A stretch of DNA of 64,000 nt from Tanytarsus gracilentus (lineage: Eukaryota > Arthropoda > Insecta > Diptera > Chironomidae). Position 1 is the stretch's first letter; each line of letters starts with the position of its first letter. This document shows, in pieces, positions 26,417 to 39,000 of the stretch. The DNA lies in the NCBI GenBank assembly GCA_038502055.1, contig JAXRKN010000043.1:1302001-1366000 (forward strand), given 5' to 3'. A program made the translations under genes and the position numbers. The notes below the pieces were generated by a model that was not told the origin of the DNA, searched no databases, and saw nothing but the letters and a program-made list of their open reading frames with translations.

Positions 26417-27751
26417 CTCCAATGCATTTTGGGTGCTATTTAAAAAAAGAGCTCGCACATACATTCAAGAAAGCCGCAAAACAACTCGCGAAGAACTTCT
26501 TTTACATCGCTGAAGCTCTTGGGTGTGCGACATGCCATAAAGAATGAAACGGAGAGTGCACTTTAAAGTCTATACAATATCAAGAATTTTTTCTCCTCTT
26601 TCGCTTTTATTGCGCCCTTTTTTGTGTTGGCTTTTTCGTAGGCCTTGAAGTTCTCGACAGTTTTTTCGCTTCATAATTTTGGCTGGCTGACTCTGACGCT
26701 CTCACTCTTTACCATCGTGTTTTCTGTTGATGGTTCAATAACTTCTTATGCAGTTTCAAGGATTTTTCCCACATACGTATACAGTGTTTTCTTAATGTTA
26801 TGATGGACTTTTTAATTTTGTTGCAATTATGAGGTGACAAATAGAAAGGATGTGATAAGGTTATCGAATGAATTTAAAGAGCTTTTAAAGCTTTATTTTT
26901 TCCCAAAGAAATTATTATATTTTTCCGTTGAATTTAAATTTAAATTTACAAATTGATTAAAGTTTATTAATAATTTTTAAATTTTAACTTAAATTCGACA
27001 AGAAAGCAATTGATAAAGTCAACTAATAAAAAATATCTAGGAAAATTTGAAAAAAATTTAACGGAAAAAGCTCATTTTGACACTAATTGATGTAACCATC
27101 ATGAACCACAATGATATGATAAGTCAAAATATAAAAGTTTAAAATCATTTTAAACAAGTTCATCGCAATTTTGTTAAATTGATTCAGATGAAAATTATAT
27201 TTAAACTTGTAAGAAAATTACTGAACGTGTTTTTAAATCCCCAAAGGATATTTGTGCAAATTTCTCGATGACTTTTCTTCAAATCCCTTCAAGCATCGAT
27301 CCCAAAAAATCCAACTTTTCGAAATTAACCAGCATGGAAACTGCAACAAATTAATTTTCCATCATGCGATATCTAGACGCTGGGTGCGATAACGACCGTC
27401 AGACGATCTCAAGTTCTCGAATATGCAGCCAAGGAACGCTTTTTTTACACAGGGAGGGAGAAAAAGTTTAACAACCCAAAACACACCGCTCAAGGCCTCT
27501 CAAATTTCGTCTCGGATGCATTCGCCTCATGTACAACGAAAAAAAAACTTTTATTTTCCATTCTTTTATTCTTTATTTTCTGTCTGGATTTTTCGTATTA
27601 TTGTGTGGAGTGCTTTGAAGGCCCTTTATGTAATGCTGCGATGTAAAAAATTGTAAAATAAGAAGAGAACAGAAGAAGAGGCTTTTAATGGGTTTTTGGG
27701 GCTCTCTTTTTTGCTTTTGTGTGTGAAAAACATTTAATCACGCCAAAAGGG

Positions 27752-27766
27752 AAATGGCGACGACGA
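27752..27766 (+). promoter_or_regulatory. Possible Pho/YY1-type element, copy 1
   Basis: The 15-mer AAATGGCGACGACGA recurs exactly at 37719-37733. Its ATGGC core is the reverse complement of the Pho/YY1 core GCCAT, and GAGA tracts occur nearby, a combination found in Polycomb response elements. This is inference from motif content only. Confidence 0.25.
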
Positions 27767-29017
27767 CGCCGACTCATCATGAATTGTGCATGGTGTAATG
27801 ATTCTTTTGTCGCATGAAAGAGAGAAGAAGAAAAAAGTTGTGATTGAATGTGAACGATAAAGAGGAAGCAGACTGCATTGCAAAAAATATATAATTTCGG
27901 GGTTGACAACTTGAATATAAAAAGTGAATTTATATAGTGAGCACATTAATTGGGTCACAGAAATTATTTTTTCGGCCAGCAGACACAAACATTTCGTGGT
28001 TTCTCGGTCAAAGACACGCTCGATGAAAGCGAAAACGAAAAGGAAGAGCACCGCATAACACATTTGCCCGAAAAATAAAAAATGAAAACAGAAACAAGAA
28101 GATCGACCCATAAAAAAATTGCATTAAAATGGAACCAGACGGCAGAATCGAAAAAGTAGGTCAAAGCAATTTCAGTTTTCGATGCCTTTTTTTGCGCGTT
28201 CGTGTTTTGGCTCTCGCTTTTTTCGTGCATGCATGCACATTCTGAAACAAGAAGAGTCTTTCTTCTTTTTACCCCAATACTGACTGCCGAATCAACGAGT
28301 GCATCCACATGATGGTCATAAAAAATTCAACTCTCAATGAAAAGGGAAATTCTGACATAACATTCGATTTTTTTTTCATGGCGAGTTGCAATGCGGTTTA
28401 TTTTTATTTTTTAAAGCATAAAATTATTAATTACTAGATGATGGTTGAAGTTTGAGCTGGTTTCAAATTTAAGAGAAAATATTCTTAAAAGCTATTTTTG
28501 AATTTTTAAAAAATTTGAGAAGCTACATTTTAACATAATCAAACACAACTAATCGTCCTTATTCTAGTTCTAGATTATTTAATCTTCATGATCAAGTAAA
28601 ACATTTTTAAATATTAATAAATTAGCCATAAACGATTGATTGTGGTACAAGTCATTAGTAATTAAAATAGAATAGTTTGTCATGTCATTGAGCTTAAAAT
28701 GTAAACTAGAAATCCTATCACCGATTTAAAATCGAAGCCACTTGACAATATGCAATTGTCTATCCCTTTTAGAAAAAAAAAACTGCATTGTCATCGTGGC
28801 GATGGTTATTGAAAAAAGAAACTTGAATTTTCTCATCAAACGTGGTGCATAATAAATATAAATTTTTTTTTGAGATTCGAAAGTGCCGATATAGCTGCAG
28901 CCGATGATTGAGTCTTGTGATTAATGGTACTTAGACAGATATTGACTGTAATTTTTATGTTTTAATAATATTGATGAGAAATGAAGCCAGACACAGTCAA
29001 ATAGGAAACTAAAGCGA

Positions 29018-29035
29018 GTTCATCATTTGATGAAC
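29018..29035. repeat. Perfect inverted repeat with receptor-like half-sites
   Basis: GTTCATCA and TGATGAAC are exact reverse complements separated by TT. The outer parts read AGTTCA and TGAACC, which resemble nuclear-receptor half-sites arranged as an inverted repeat with an eight-base spacer. The spacing is not the usual EcR/USP one. Confidence 0.6.
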
Positions 29036-30955
29036 CTTTTGACTCTTTTACCATCCTCTCATCTCACTCCACGCTTCACCAAACAATGTGCAAACAAAAA
29101 TCATCCTCTCGAATATGTGTGCATGAAAAAAAGAGTTGATTCGACTGATTAAAAATGGATAATGGCAGTTTTTTTTAAATTGAAACGCACTGCGAGATGA
29201 ATTTCCAATGTGCATCCTCAACTCTCTATTGAAACACAAAAATTTTTTATATACACAAAACAGAGAATGCATCCATGGTTGAAAGGTTGCTATATACATA
29301 TATGTGGGTTTTTTTGCACTCTAAAAAAAATTGAAAGCTGAAAAATTTATTATGAATTCAAGGAGAGAGAGGAGGCAGCATATGTGCACTCGCGTATCAA
29401 TGCGTATGCATTTTTAAGCAGATCTATATGTGGTAAAGAAGTAGCGTCATCAAAACATTCAAAAGCATCATAGTTTTTTCATGCATTAAAAAATATATTT
29501 TTTACGGTCTTTATTGTGCGCGAGAAAGATTAAATACACACACATGGCATAGTGAACTATCGTCATTTAAAACTCATAAACTTTTGATGAACTTTGCGTA
29601 CTATTTGTTTCATTCGCTTTTTAATGAGTGACATCCTCAGATACGCGACAATATTATGAGGATATGCAGGTATGAAAAATTTCCTGTTTTTACGCAAAAA
29701 AATATGTATTTTTCTGCTGCGTTGAAAATTGTTTTAGCAAATGTGAGGTTGATGAACTTTTGGGTTAAAATAAGAATTTTGGCGAGAGAACATAGAATTT
29801 TTTATTGCTCTTGTGCATGAGAAAATTTTTATTTTTTTGAATGAAATTTTCTCAAACTAATTTGAAAAATGGCGTAATTATAATTTTTTTAAAAAAAGAT
29901 CATCTTTAATTTTCTATGAAAGAAAATTCCTTTTTATGTGGCTTTTCTTGTTTACCTTCAATAAATTTTCTTTTAAGCAGCAAACGCATTTTCTCATTAT
30001 TTTTTTTGTACTGGCAAACAATTGGAAAATCATATTGTTCTAATTGTTGAAGTGAAAACAAAACAAAAAAGTCATATATGCACACGCATATGGAAAAGGT
30101 TCGCAAAAGAAATTGCGGAAGCAGCTTGCGAAAAAAAAGATCATCGCATTTATATTGAGCCTAGAAGGGTTTCCTCTATATTTTTTCACTCAACATTTGA
30201 ATAGCGAATGGCAACAATTATGATTGTTAAGAGTTTCAAACTAACTCCACATATTCTTCTCAATTGCAATTGTTTAATCCTCTTGATGATGAGTGCATTA
30301 CACATTATACGCATTTGTACACATTTACTTTTTTTAACCCAAACAAAAAAATCTTGAATGCTTTAATTAATTTTACGTAGTCATTGGAGTGGTAATGAGT
30401 GAATTTGAATCATAGAATGGAGAGTCAATTGTGTATCGAGAGAGAGAGTATCCTTTTGTGAATATCCATTCAATATATTCACAATTCAATTGCACTTTAG
30501 CGTTTTTGAGAAGAAAAAAAATCCATTAAAGTATCATCGAATGCATTTCCTCTTTATCCACGTATTTCAGAGAGCTTTTGATTTTAAGAGAGAATTATTT
30601 AAAATTTAAATTGAATTTAAAATTAGTTTAAATAAGTATTTAATTAGTTTATCTACGATAATCTGGTTTATATAACAGTTATTCAACTCTTTTCATCGAG
30701 TTAACATTGTTAAGGCTTTTTCGTCATAAAACTTAAAAAAAAAAAATTCATCGACTGTCGAGCAAAGGTGAGAGGATGAAAAATTATAAGGAAGAACGCG
30801 TGGATCAGTTTGAGGTTTTGATGATGATTTGGAAAATAAACCGAAAATTGTGGGTTTGTGAAGGGGGGGATTATAGGTGGAGAATTGGAGGGTGCGTTTG
30901 GCCTCTCGTGGAAAGAAAAAAAATGGGGATCATGTTCAGAAATGTAAGATTAAAC

Positions 30956-30981
30956 GGGGTTTGGGGGTCGGGTTGGTTGGG
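30956..30981 (+). other. G-quadruplex-forming motif
   Basis: Four G runs (4, 5, 3 and 3 bases) are separated by loops of 3, 2 and 6 bases, which satisfies the standard G3+N1-7 rule. It sits in a strongly G-over-C skewed patch in otherwise AT-rich DNA. The plus strand is G-rich, so an R-loop or quadruplex is possible if this strand is displaced. Confidence 0.75.
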
Positions 30982-33900
30982 ATTTGTGTAAGTCGTGTGT
31001 ATGGGGAGTAGGGTATTTGAAATGATGCTTAAATCTAGAAATGAAAAAATATGTGATGCATTTATCAAATATTATGCTCTCTTAGTTGCTTTGTTATTAG
31101 CCGATCTTTTTATTATTGGAATTAAATTTCCACGAAAAAGTAAGTTATGAATAAAAACATATAATATTTGGAAAAAAAAAAAAATTAATGCATTTTTTGT
31201 TCTCATAAAACGAGAATTTTACATTTTTACCCGAAACTAGTTTTCTTCATCACTGCTACAAAAAAAATATCGCAATGCAATCGTCACACATCGATTGCAT
31301 TTGCATCGTTCAGCGACGATGAGTTCAAAAGATTATCGCTCTTCTATCTGCAAACTTTAAAAATCCATGAAAACTATAAAGACTTAATATGTATAAATTT
31401 AATGATTTTTGTGACCCTTTTATTGGAAACAGGACGGAAAATTGATTTTATGGTCTTTAAAAATTTTTAACTTGACTTTTAAATTTCAAAATTTAAATAA
31501 TTTAAAAATTTAATAAATTTTTGGATTTTATGGTTAAAATGTAAATTAATTTTGACAGCTTTAAAAATAATTTAAAACTGTCAAAAATCGCCAAATTTCC
31601 ATATTTTCATCTCAGCTTCTAAATTAATCATAAAACAGCAACGATCGTCGTCATAGTTGCCAATGCATAATCATTTCGAGACGTTTTCCTTGATTTAATT
31701 AGAGCACAAAATCAAGAATACTGTTTTCATTTCGCTAAGTCTAATCAAATTTCAATGGAAATTTAAAATTTCCTCACAGTCGCTGTGAAATTTGCAAAAA
31801 TTGTTCTACGAAGCTTAAGTAATTTTTTTGTTCGCTGTTATAGCGACACACAGAGATGCAATTGAAATGCAATATTTTTTTAAAGAAGAAGAAACGAACA
31901 CGAAATTAAGGCCTTGAGCTCGTAGGTCAATGTATATGAAGTTGCTTAATATTATTCTGCTGATATTCTTATTCTTATTTTTCATTGGGTCTAATAGTTG
32001 AGACTATTCTCTTCGCAGCGAGCGAAAAAGTCAGGCATAAGCGAGAACAACGCACACACACACAGTTGCGGCCTGCAATTGCGACTTGCATTGTACACAC
32101 CGAAAAAAAAAATATTATTTTGCTCTATAATTTTTTTGTTGTTGCTGTTTTAAAAAACAGGCAAAGGAACTAAGGAGAGAGAGGTAAGAAGAAGAGGAAA
32201 ATTCGATAAACGCGAAATGCACTTTTTCGAAGGGGTTATGCTGGCTGAATGCACAAAAAAGTGAAGCGGTAAAAAAGAAGAAGGAAAATAAGAAGCGCAT
32301 TGAGGAGGAAAACGAGCAATTTTTTTGTGAATGTGCAATTCTTGGGAAGTACAATGCCATTTTGTCGATGTCTGGATGAGGAACGCACTGAATGCATCAT
32401 ATTTTAAACATAAATGTCGTGCACTATATTTCGTGTATGATTTATGTACGCGATGTGCGTTGTGAGATAATAATGCGTTGCACAAAACAAAATTAACATC
32501 GAATTGCGGAGACGCGTTTTTTTAGCGAAATATAAAATTAAAATATAGCAAGGGAAGTAAAAGTTGAATTAAACCGTGAAACCTATGAAATATCATTAGT
32601 AATAATAATTTAAATTATGATAATTTTTAAGAATTCTACTAATTTTATCAAATTATTTTTTTATAAAAATATTTTTTCAGATTTCTCTGTAAGTGCATAT
32701 GACGCATTTTGAGACGACATAAGTGGGTCATAATTTCAATAAATTTCAACCCACCTACATGTAACATACTCGGATACACTTACGTAATTTTTTATACCCC
32801 AATTAAACGATTCTAAGTAATCTCTCGAAGAATCCAAAAACTCATCAAGACAATTCCTGTACGCGATAATTACCATCGCATGTTTATATGGAATATAATC
32901 ATTCTCATCTCTCGCGGTATAATTTTACAAAATAATTTCTAATGAAATAATTTTCACACAAATTTGCACCATATTGTGCAATGAATTTCAGTGGAAAATT
33001 TTCTCTCTCACTCCACACACACTGCGTACACATTCGGTTTTTTTTTCATAAAAAAAAATTCGTTTCTTCTATAATTTTTTGTTGTTTGTTGTAAAAAAAA
33101 AGTTTGTCTCGCGCAAAATTATAAAAATTGCATTTTTTATTGCATGTGTTTGTGCGCGCGCGAGAGAGAAAGAGAGTGATGTAAAGTCAGTAGTCACTCA
33201 ATAGATGCATATGTTTTTTTTTATTATTTCTTCTTGTCTAGTTGGAAAAACTCTCGAGAAGCGAAAAAGTTATTCGGAGCGTTTTGTGCTTGATTATATT
33301 GGTGCATGTGGAGAGTCTAGAAAATAATATATATCTACATTAAATACATGGAGAAGTGAGAGATTTTCTACTTCGGCAAACGCACGCCGAATGCAATGCA
33401 TTACATTCACATGCAATTTTCACTGTAAACATACACACATCACTATTGTGCATTTTTACAACGACATCAGCAAAAGAAGGCTTCGGCAGCGTAAAAAAAG
33501 TCTGGTGGAGGGGGAGGGTGAGCGAGATTTTGGGGAGCAGAGTGGCGAAGGTTGCAAAATTCTCTCCAGCTACAGCTATGCACTCTTTGGCTATATACAA
33601 CTTTTCAGTTACTCAGTCGCTCTAAAATTGTAAAGAACAGAATTTCTACATTTTTATTATTATTACATAGAAGAGCCATCCCGAAGTGCATTTTTCCAAT
33701 AATTTTTTTCTCTTTTCTTCTTTTTTTACTGCTCGAAGGGAGAAAGAAAAAAATAACAAGAAGCACATCCAATTTTTTAACATTTATTAATCATCATGAT
33801 TATTATTATTTTTATATCTTACTTTTAAGATATTAAAAAAAAATTTACGAGCTTCTGTTATTGTGAGAGAGAGAAAAAAACATGGAAGATGTGAATTAAC

Positions 33901-36217
33901 GTGATTTTCTAACAAATTCATTTTCTAGGTTACAATCAAAAAAAAGATTTTTAATAATTTTCTCAAAAAAAGTCAAAATTTATTTGCGTGAAAGTGAAAA
34001 ATAAAAATCAGTGCAAAAAAACTAGTAATCATTGAAATATTGAACTGTAGTGCCTTTTTATAAAAAAAACATTCGAGAAAAAGTTTTTAGTATCAGAAAG
34101 AAAGACGAGTTGATTTATGACAAGGAACTTTAGTTTGTGTGTAAGTATAGAAATTGATAAAATTTTCAGTGTGTGACAAAAAAAGTTCATGTGAAAACTC
34201 GCTGCGGGAAAAATGGTCGCCATTCGTTTTGCCTTTTTTTTTATTAAAAACTCTTTTTTGTCATTTTTCGTTCATAAATTATTCAAACTGGCCATTCTTT
34301 AATATCGCCAACACATGCGAGTTAGCTTTCCATCATCATCAGTGCAAATCGTTCGTGTGTGTATAAATGCATGCCAGTCGTCATATCATAGTTGAAAATA
34401 CAATTTTTTTATGAAAAAAAAGTCATCACTATCGCCGTTTGCCATTCTCTTACCTCTCTCTAATGCATCTGAAAAAAAACTATTGTTGTTGTTGCCGCTA
34501 CTTGTCACATTTACTAACACATGCACTTTCGTAATTTAATTACAACGATGGATTTTTTCCATTCTGCGAATTTAAAAACAATTTTTTTGAGCGAGGTCAA
34601 AACTATTAAGATTAAAAAACTATTTTTTGTGTCAAAATTCTCATGAGAAGGACTCTAAATGCATGCTTAACTTTGAAGGACATGTGGCTTTGAATATTAT
34701 GGGATGAAATTTTATTAATTTTAATATCCAGGAAAAATTAAAACTTTCAACCCATTCACACTAACTTTTTATATCGTAAAATATGAAAATTACGCAATGC
34801 AACACGAAAGCCATAAGAGTGTACTTTTTACGTCATCAAAAAATTATTGTCGACATCAATCACTCGTCATATGGATGTACAGGAAAAAAAATTTGATTTG
34901 AGGCGGCCAATCGAGCATAAATGAAAGCGAAAACTCAGCACCGAAAAAATTGTGTTTGCCCTTTTTTTAAATTCTGTTACGCTTCCATACACACAACACA
35001 GCCTGCTGACCTCAATAAACTTTTTTGTGTGCTGCATTTTGCTCTTCTGCGAACAGTCCAAAAAATGCATTTACTCTCCGCGCGATCAACGAAGTTGGCG
35101 ATGTAATAATGCAATGAGGTAACATTGAACCGTTGGCATATCGCTGTAAAGTGAGAAGAAGTGTCCATCGCATTGCCTCAAATTCCTTCTCCCTTACAAC
35201 CTTCTTGGTCTTCTTCTTCATGTTGTCGTTCACGAAAAAAAAGATCTTATGAATTATGCATCTTGCATTGCAGAGCGAGTGAGAGAGAATAATTGAATTG
35301 AATCATGTCCTTGAATTCAGAGATATACGCCGAAAAACCAGTTTTTTGTGTCTGAGGCAATGCATTTTTACTCTTTACAATCGTATGTATGCATTTCATG
35401 CACAAAAATTGCATTTTGAGTCTTTTTTTCGTTGTTGTTGCAATTTTGCCTATTTTGCTCTCTATGCGCCCGTGGTGCTTAGATAGACACACACTCGAAA
35501 AAAAATATGTACTTTACATGCATTCACTTCACTCACTCTCGACATCTCACGTAGGGGACTCGTTTGGAGAAAATGTAAAGTTTTTGGGATTTTTCAAAAA
35601 TTCTGTTCACAAAATAAATTTTTGTTCCCATTTAAAAATACAAAATGCCGGTGTGGAGAGTCAACTTATCTCGCCGGCATTTTAAATTCACGCCATACTT
35701 TATAAACATCCCTCCCACTCCAAACTAGCTCGATTCAAATTTTTTATTTATTTTAGTTTTTGTGCAATTGCATTTCGAAGAAAGAAAACTTATCTCGACT
35801 GACATTCGCGTGTGTGCATATTTTTCTATACACATTTTTTTTATTTTTGCGGTCGGTCTCCATTCTCAAATTTCCCTTCTCCTATGTGCACTGCACACAG
35901 AGCTTCGGCATTTATCTCTGCTAGACATTTAACAGCGAAAAGAGAGAAATGAAAAATTATTTTTTTTTTCACGTAGGCGGTTTGTTATAGTGCAATGTCG
36001 TCTTTCAAGAACTATCTTCGTCATCAGCAAAGCATTGTGGCCATGATGAATATTTTTAAGACTTTGATTATTTTTGAAATTCAAATTTCACGGTTTTTTG
36101 ATGAAATTGAAATTTTCCAGACATATATTTGCCGGAATTTAAATTTATTTTTGTTATTTCAATCGCGAATAAATTTTGAATCTTAAATTTCAATGCAATA
36201 ATATTGCAAGTTTCAAA

Positions 36218-36248
36218 ATGAGATCATTTACATCGACCTTGATCTCAT
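36218..36248. repeat. Inverted repeat enclosing an FTZ-F1 consensus
   Basis: ATGAGATCA (36218-36226) and TGATCTCAT (36240-36248) are exact reverse complements with a 13-base loop. The minus-strand sequence TCAAGGTCG (36242-36234) spans the loop and right arm and is a perfect FTZ-F1 site. The first eleven bases from TGAGATC resemble the bantam microRNA 5' end, but the rest does not, so I do not call a microRNA. Confidence 0.6.
36234..36242 (-). promoter_or_regulatory. FTZ-F1 consensus site 4
   Basis: CGACCTTGA on the plus strand, TCAAGGTCG on the minus strand, an exact YCAAGGYCR match. It is the perfect site nearest to E93, about 4.4 kb upstream of the start codon. Confidence 0.4.
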
Positions 36249-37404
36249 CTAATCATTCACTTATTGTGCTTCAATTAACATTACACAGAATAGCACACGT
36301 TCAAATTAGAGTATGAAAAAAAGTGTTTCAAGTTCACGCGAGCGAAGTGTAAAAAATATCACAAGAAAATATCTCGCTTTCTGAGGAGATTTCCAGCCAT
36401 TGATGCAAAAGCTCTTCATCAACGAGGAAACACACAAAAAAAGGATATGCACATATTGTTGACAAAATGCTCAAATTTTGCACTCATGAATAATGGCACG
36501 AACTGCAAACACTGAAAAATACTCGTCATTTGCACAATATGATTTTTTTTGGGATGTATATCGCATTCATGGGAGGAAGCATAGAGAAAATTCCTTTTAT
36601 GTTTGCATATGGAAAGCATAAGCATCCTCAGCATTCAGACATTACATAATGTTGCATTTTTTTATGCATCCGAAAATTTATGAATGTACTGCAATATAAA
36701 AGCGGATCCTTCGAGGCTTTTAAACACACTCAGACATGATTGAAGAAGAATGGGCGTCTGAGTGTGAGAAGTGAGGGTGTGAATTTTAAATTTTAAGTTT
36801 CACAATAAAAATGCATCCATAACTATTGCACCTTGCGTAAGTGCCAATTTTCTCGTATCATCCATAATCTTCATATTTTTATCTCTCTCCGGAAAAAAAT
36901 ATTGCACTAAATGTCATCAAATGTCACAATTTTCCCACCCACCTATTCTTTCATATTTTTTAATCCCAACTCAACTTAGAGTCCTCGTGTGCAATAGAGT
37001 GAAGATAGTGAAAAATCTGCATCATCTAAAAAAAAATTGGTATGGGAGTAGAAAGAGAGAGAGCACTATAGAAAAAATGTGAATTTATGAGTACATATGG
37101 TGCTAACGATGAAGATGCGCCACATTCATTTCCCTCTAGAGCCATTCTACTATCTCCACCAGAACAGCCACGACAAATGCCCGGGTCTCTTGAAAAAAAA
37201 TTGCACACAACTCCCACTTCTTTGGATCCATGTATTTTTTATTTTATTTTAATTGGAAAACTCCCCATCAAGCAATGCCACCCTGCCTCACATTCATTCC
37301 CGTCAGTTTTTTTTATTTGCATCTCCCTATTTTTCTCTTGACTCTCTTTCCTCGTTCATCCTCATCCTTACAACTAGATGCTGCAAAAAATTCATTTCCC
37401 ATTT

Positions 37405-37420
37405 TGTGTGTGTGTGTGTG
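37405..37420. repeat. (TG)n microsatellite
   Basis: About eight TG units just downstream of CATTTTG. A simple repeat with no gene implied. Confidence 0.85.
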
Positions 37421-37718
37421 AATGTATTGCTGTCTGAAGATGTGTACATAAGCTCATAATAACAGCACTTTTTTTCCTGACGCTGTCTCTGCGCCTTGCT
37501 TGCGAAAAAAATAAAAAATTTGCAGTGTGCACTAAAACAATCTCAAATTCCTCCTTCACTCGGATTTTTTATGCGATTTTTTTCGAGATCATTCTCGGTC
37601 GTTGTGAAAGATGGGAAAGGAAGGATGAATGATTTGAGTTTGGGGAGTTGCTCGGAAAATTAAAAAATAATAAGAAGAAAATATGCATGAAAAATTAATT
37701 AAATTTTTAAAAAAATAA

Positions 37719-37733
37719 AAATGGCGACGACGA
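37719..37733 (+). promoter_or_regulatory. Possible Pho/YY1-type element, copy 2
   Basis: Exact second copy of AAATGGCGACGACGA, about 3 kb upstream of the E93 coding start. See the copy at 27752. Confidence 0.25.
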
Positions 37734-38993
37734 ATGAATTTAAAGATTTAATTTGAAAAATATCGACGCTCGCTTTCCCACTAAAAATTCCTAACCTCAT
37801 TCATCGCCATTTTTAGAATGCAATCTAAAAATTATCGCACTTAATGCGAAGAAATTTGTTATCAAATTGAATTTTCTCAGCAATTGCTAAATTATAGTCT
37901 CATTGACTCTCTCACTAAAGCATATATGAGAAGTATCACAATCAATTTCAATTAGATTTCATAGGCCATTAATCCTATTTGCATATTTCCTCTTCTCCGC
38001 TATTATCCTCATAGTGTGTGAACAGCAGTAGTAGAGGATATAAATATTTATCATTGTGTCGTCATAGGCGGAACGCAACAGATGACCATTTAGCAATTGT
38101 TTGTTGACAGACTGTCGCACATGTGCGTGCACATACACACAATCATTGAATCATTTGAATGAGAGTGAAAATCTCCTCTCAATATCACTCTATATATGTC
38201 TTTATGTACTCTCGAGTGGATACATTGAATATGCATGTGCTTTCCTCTCTCTCTCTCGCTCACCATGCACTTTTCCCGATGCGAAATGCCAGGAAAATTT
38301 TCATTTTCATTCATTTTCAATTTTTCCTCTTTCTCTCACTTCATTCAGTCAGTCTCTCATAACACATTTTTAACATATATTGCCAACATGTGATGCAATA
38401 TCTCACATTCATTTGTTGTTGCACTATTTCTATTTACATATCCGAGACAATTGTTTTAAGTTTCGATTTTATTTATTTATAAATTGTCGTTTATGCATCT
38501 GCTAATGACTTATCCATCATAATGTGAACGTCATGCGGAGGTAATTTTTCTAAAATGCATCGTTTATAAAAAGTTTAAAGAACGGGACATTAGAAAGCTT
38601 TTGGTAATGATTTTCAAAATTTGAGAAGCCTAAAATAAATTTAAAAATATTTTTAAGTGTTTTCAAAAACTTAAAATTTCTTTAGATTAAAGAAAATCTA
38701 ATATTTTTTAAAAAATCAAGCTTCAATTACAAAAGTTGCCATTCCCTTGAATTTTAAGAATTTCATTTTCAATGTTAAGAAAACTTTTTCTGATCTCTTT
38801 TCCTCTTCATGTTCTATGTGCTTCCGAATCTACTCGCAATTTATTTATGCTTCTCTATTTCTCCCACAATCGCACATAAAGCGAAGCAGAAGCACAACTA
38901 GAAATGTGCAGAAAGAAAATTATTTATCTTGACGTCGTTGGCATTATATAATTTGCGCTATGTGCTTCTTCTGAATTCTTATATAATAATCAA

Positions 38994-39000
38994 CAGGTAG
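38994..39000 (+). promoter_or_regulatory. Zelda-type heptamer CAGGTAG
   Basis: An exact CAGGTAG, the TAGteam motif bound by the pioneer factor Zelda in flies. It lies 1.7 kb upstream of the E93 start. A single 7-mer is weak evidence. Confidence 0.2.

Larger units (their letters stand above)
20001..30000. other. Gene desert, segment 2
   Basis: No recognisable gene. It contains a (CA)n tract at 21457-21475, FTZ-F1 consensus sites at 23538 and 26408, a TGGCGACGACGA-bearing segment at 27752-27766, a 14-bp palindrome at 28225-28238, and a perfect inverted repeat of receptor-like half-sites at 29018-29035. A 66-codon plus frame beginning near 23612 (MDAAAAKRAREV) is less AT-biased than its surroundings but has no recognisable homology. 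Confidence 0.5.

Noticed and set aside
36219..36232. TGAGATCATTT, resembling the 5' end of bantam
   Set aside because: Only eleven bases match and the local hairpin is far too short for a microRNA precursor.
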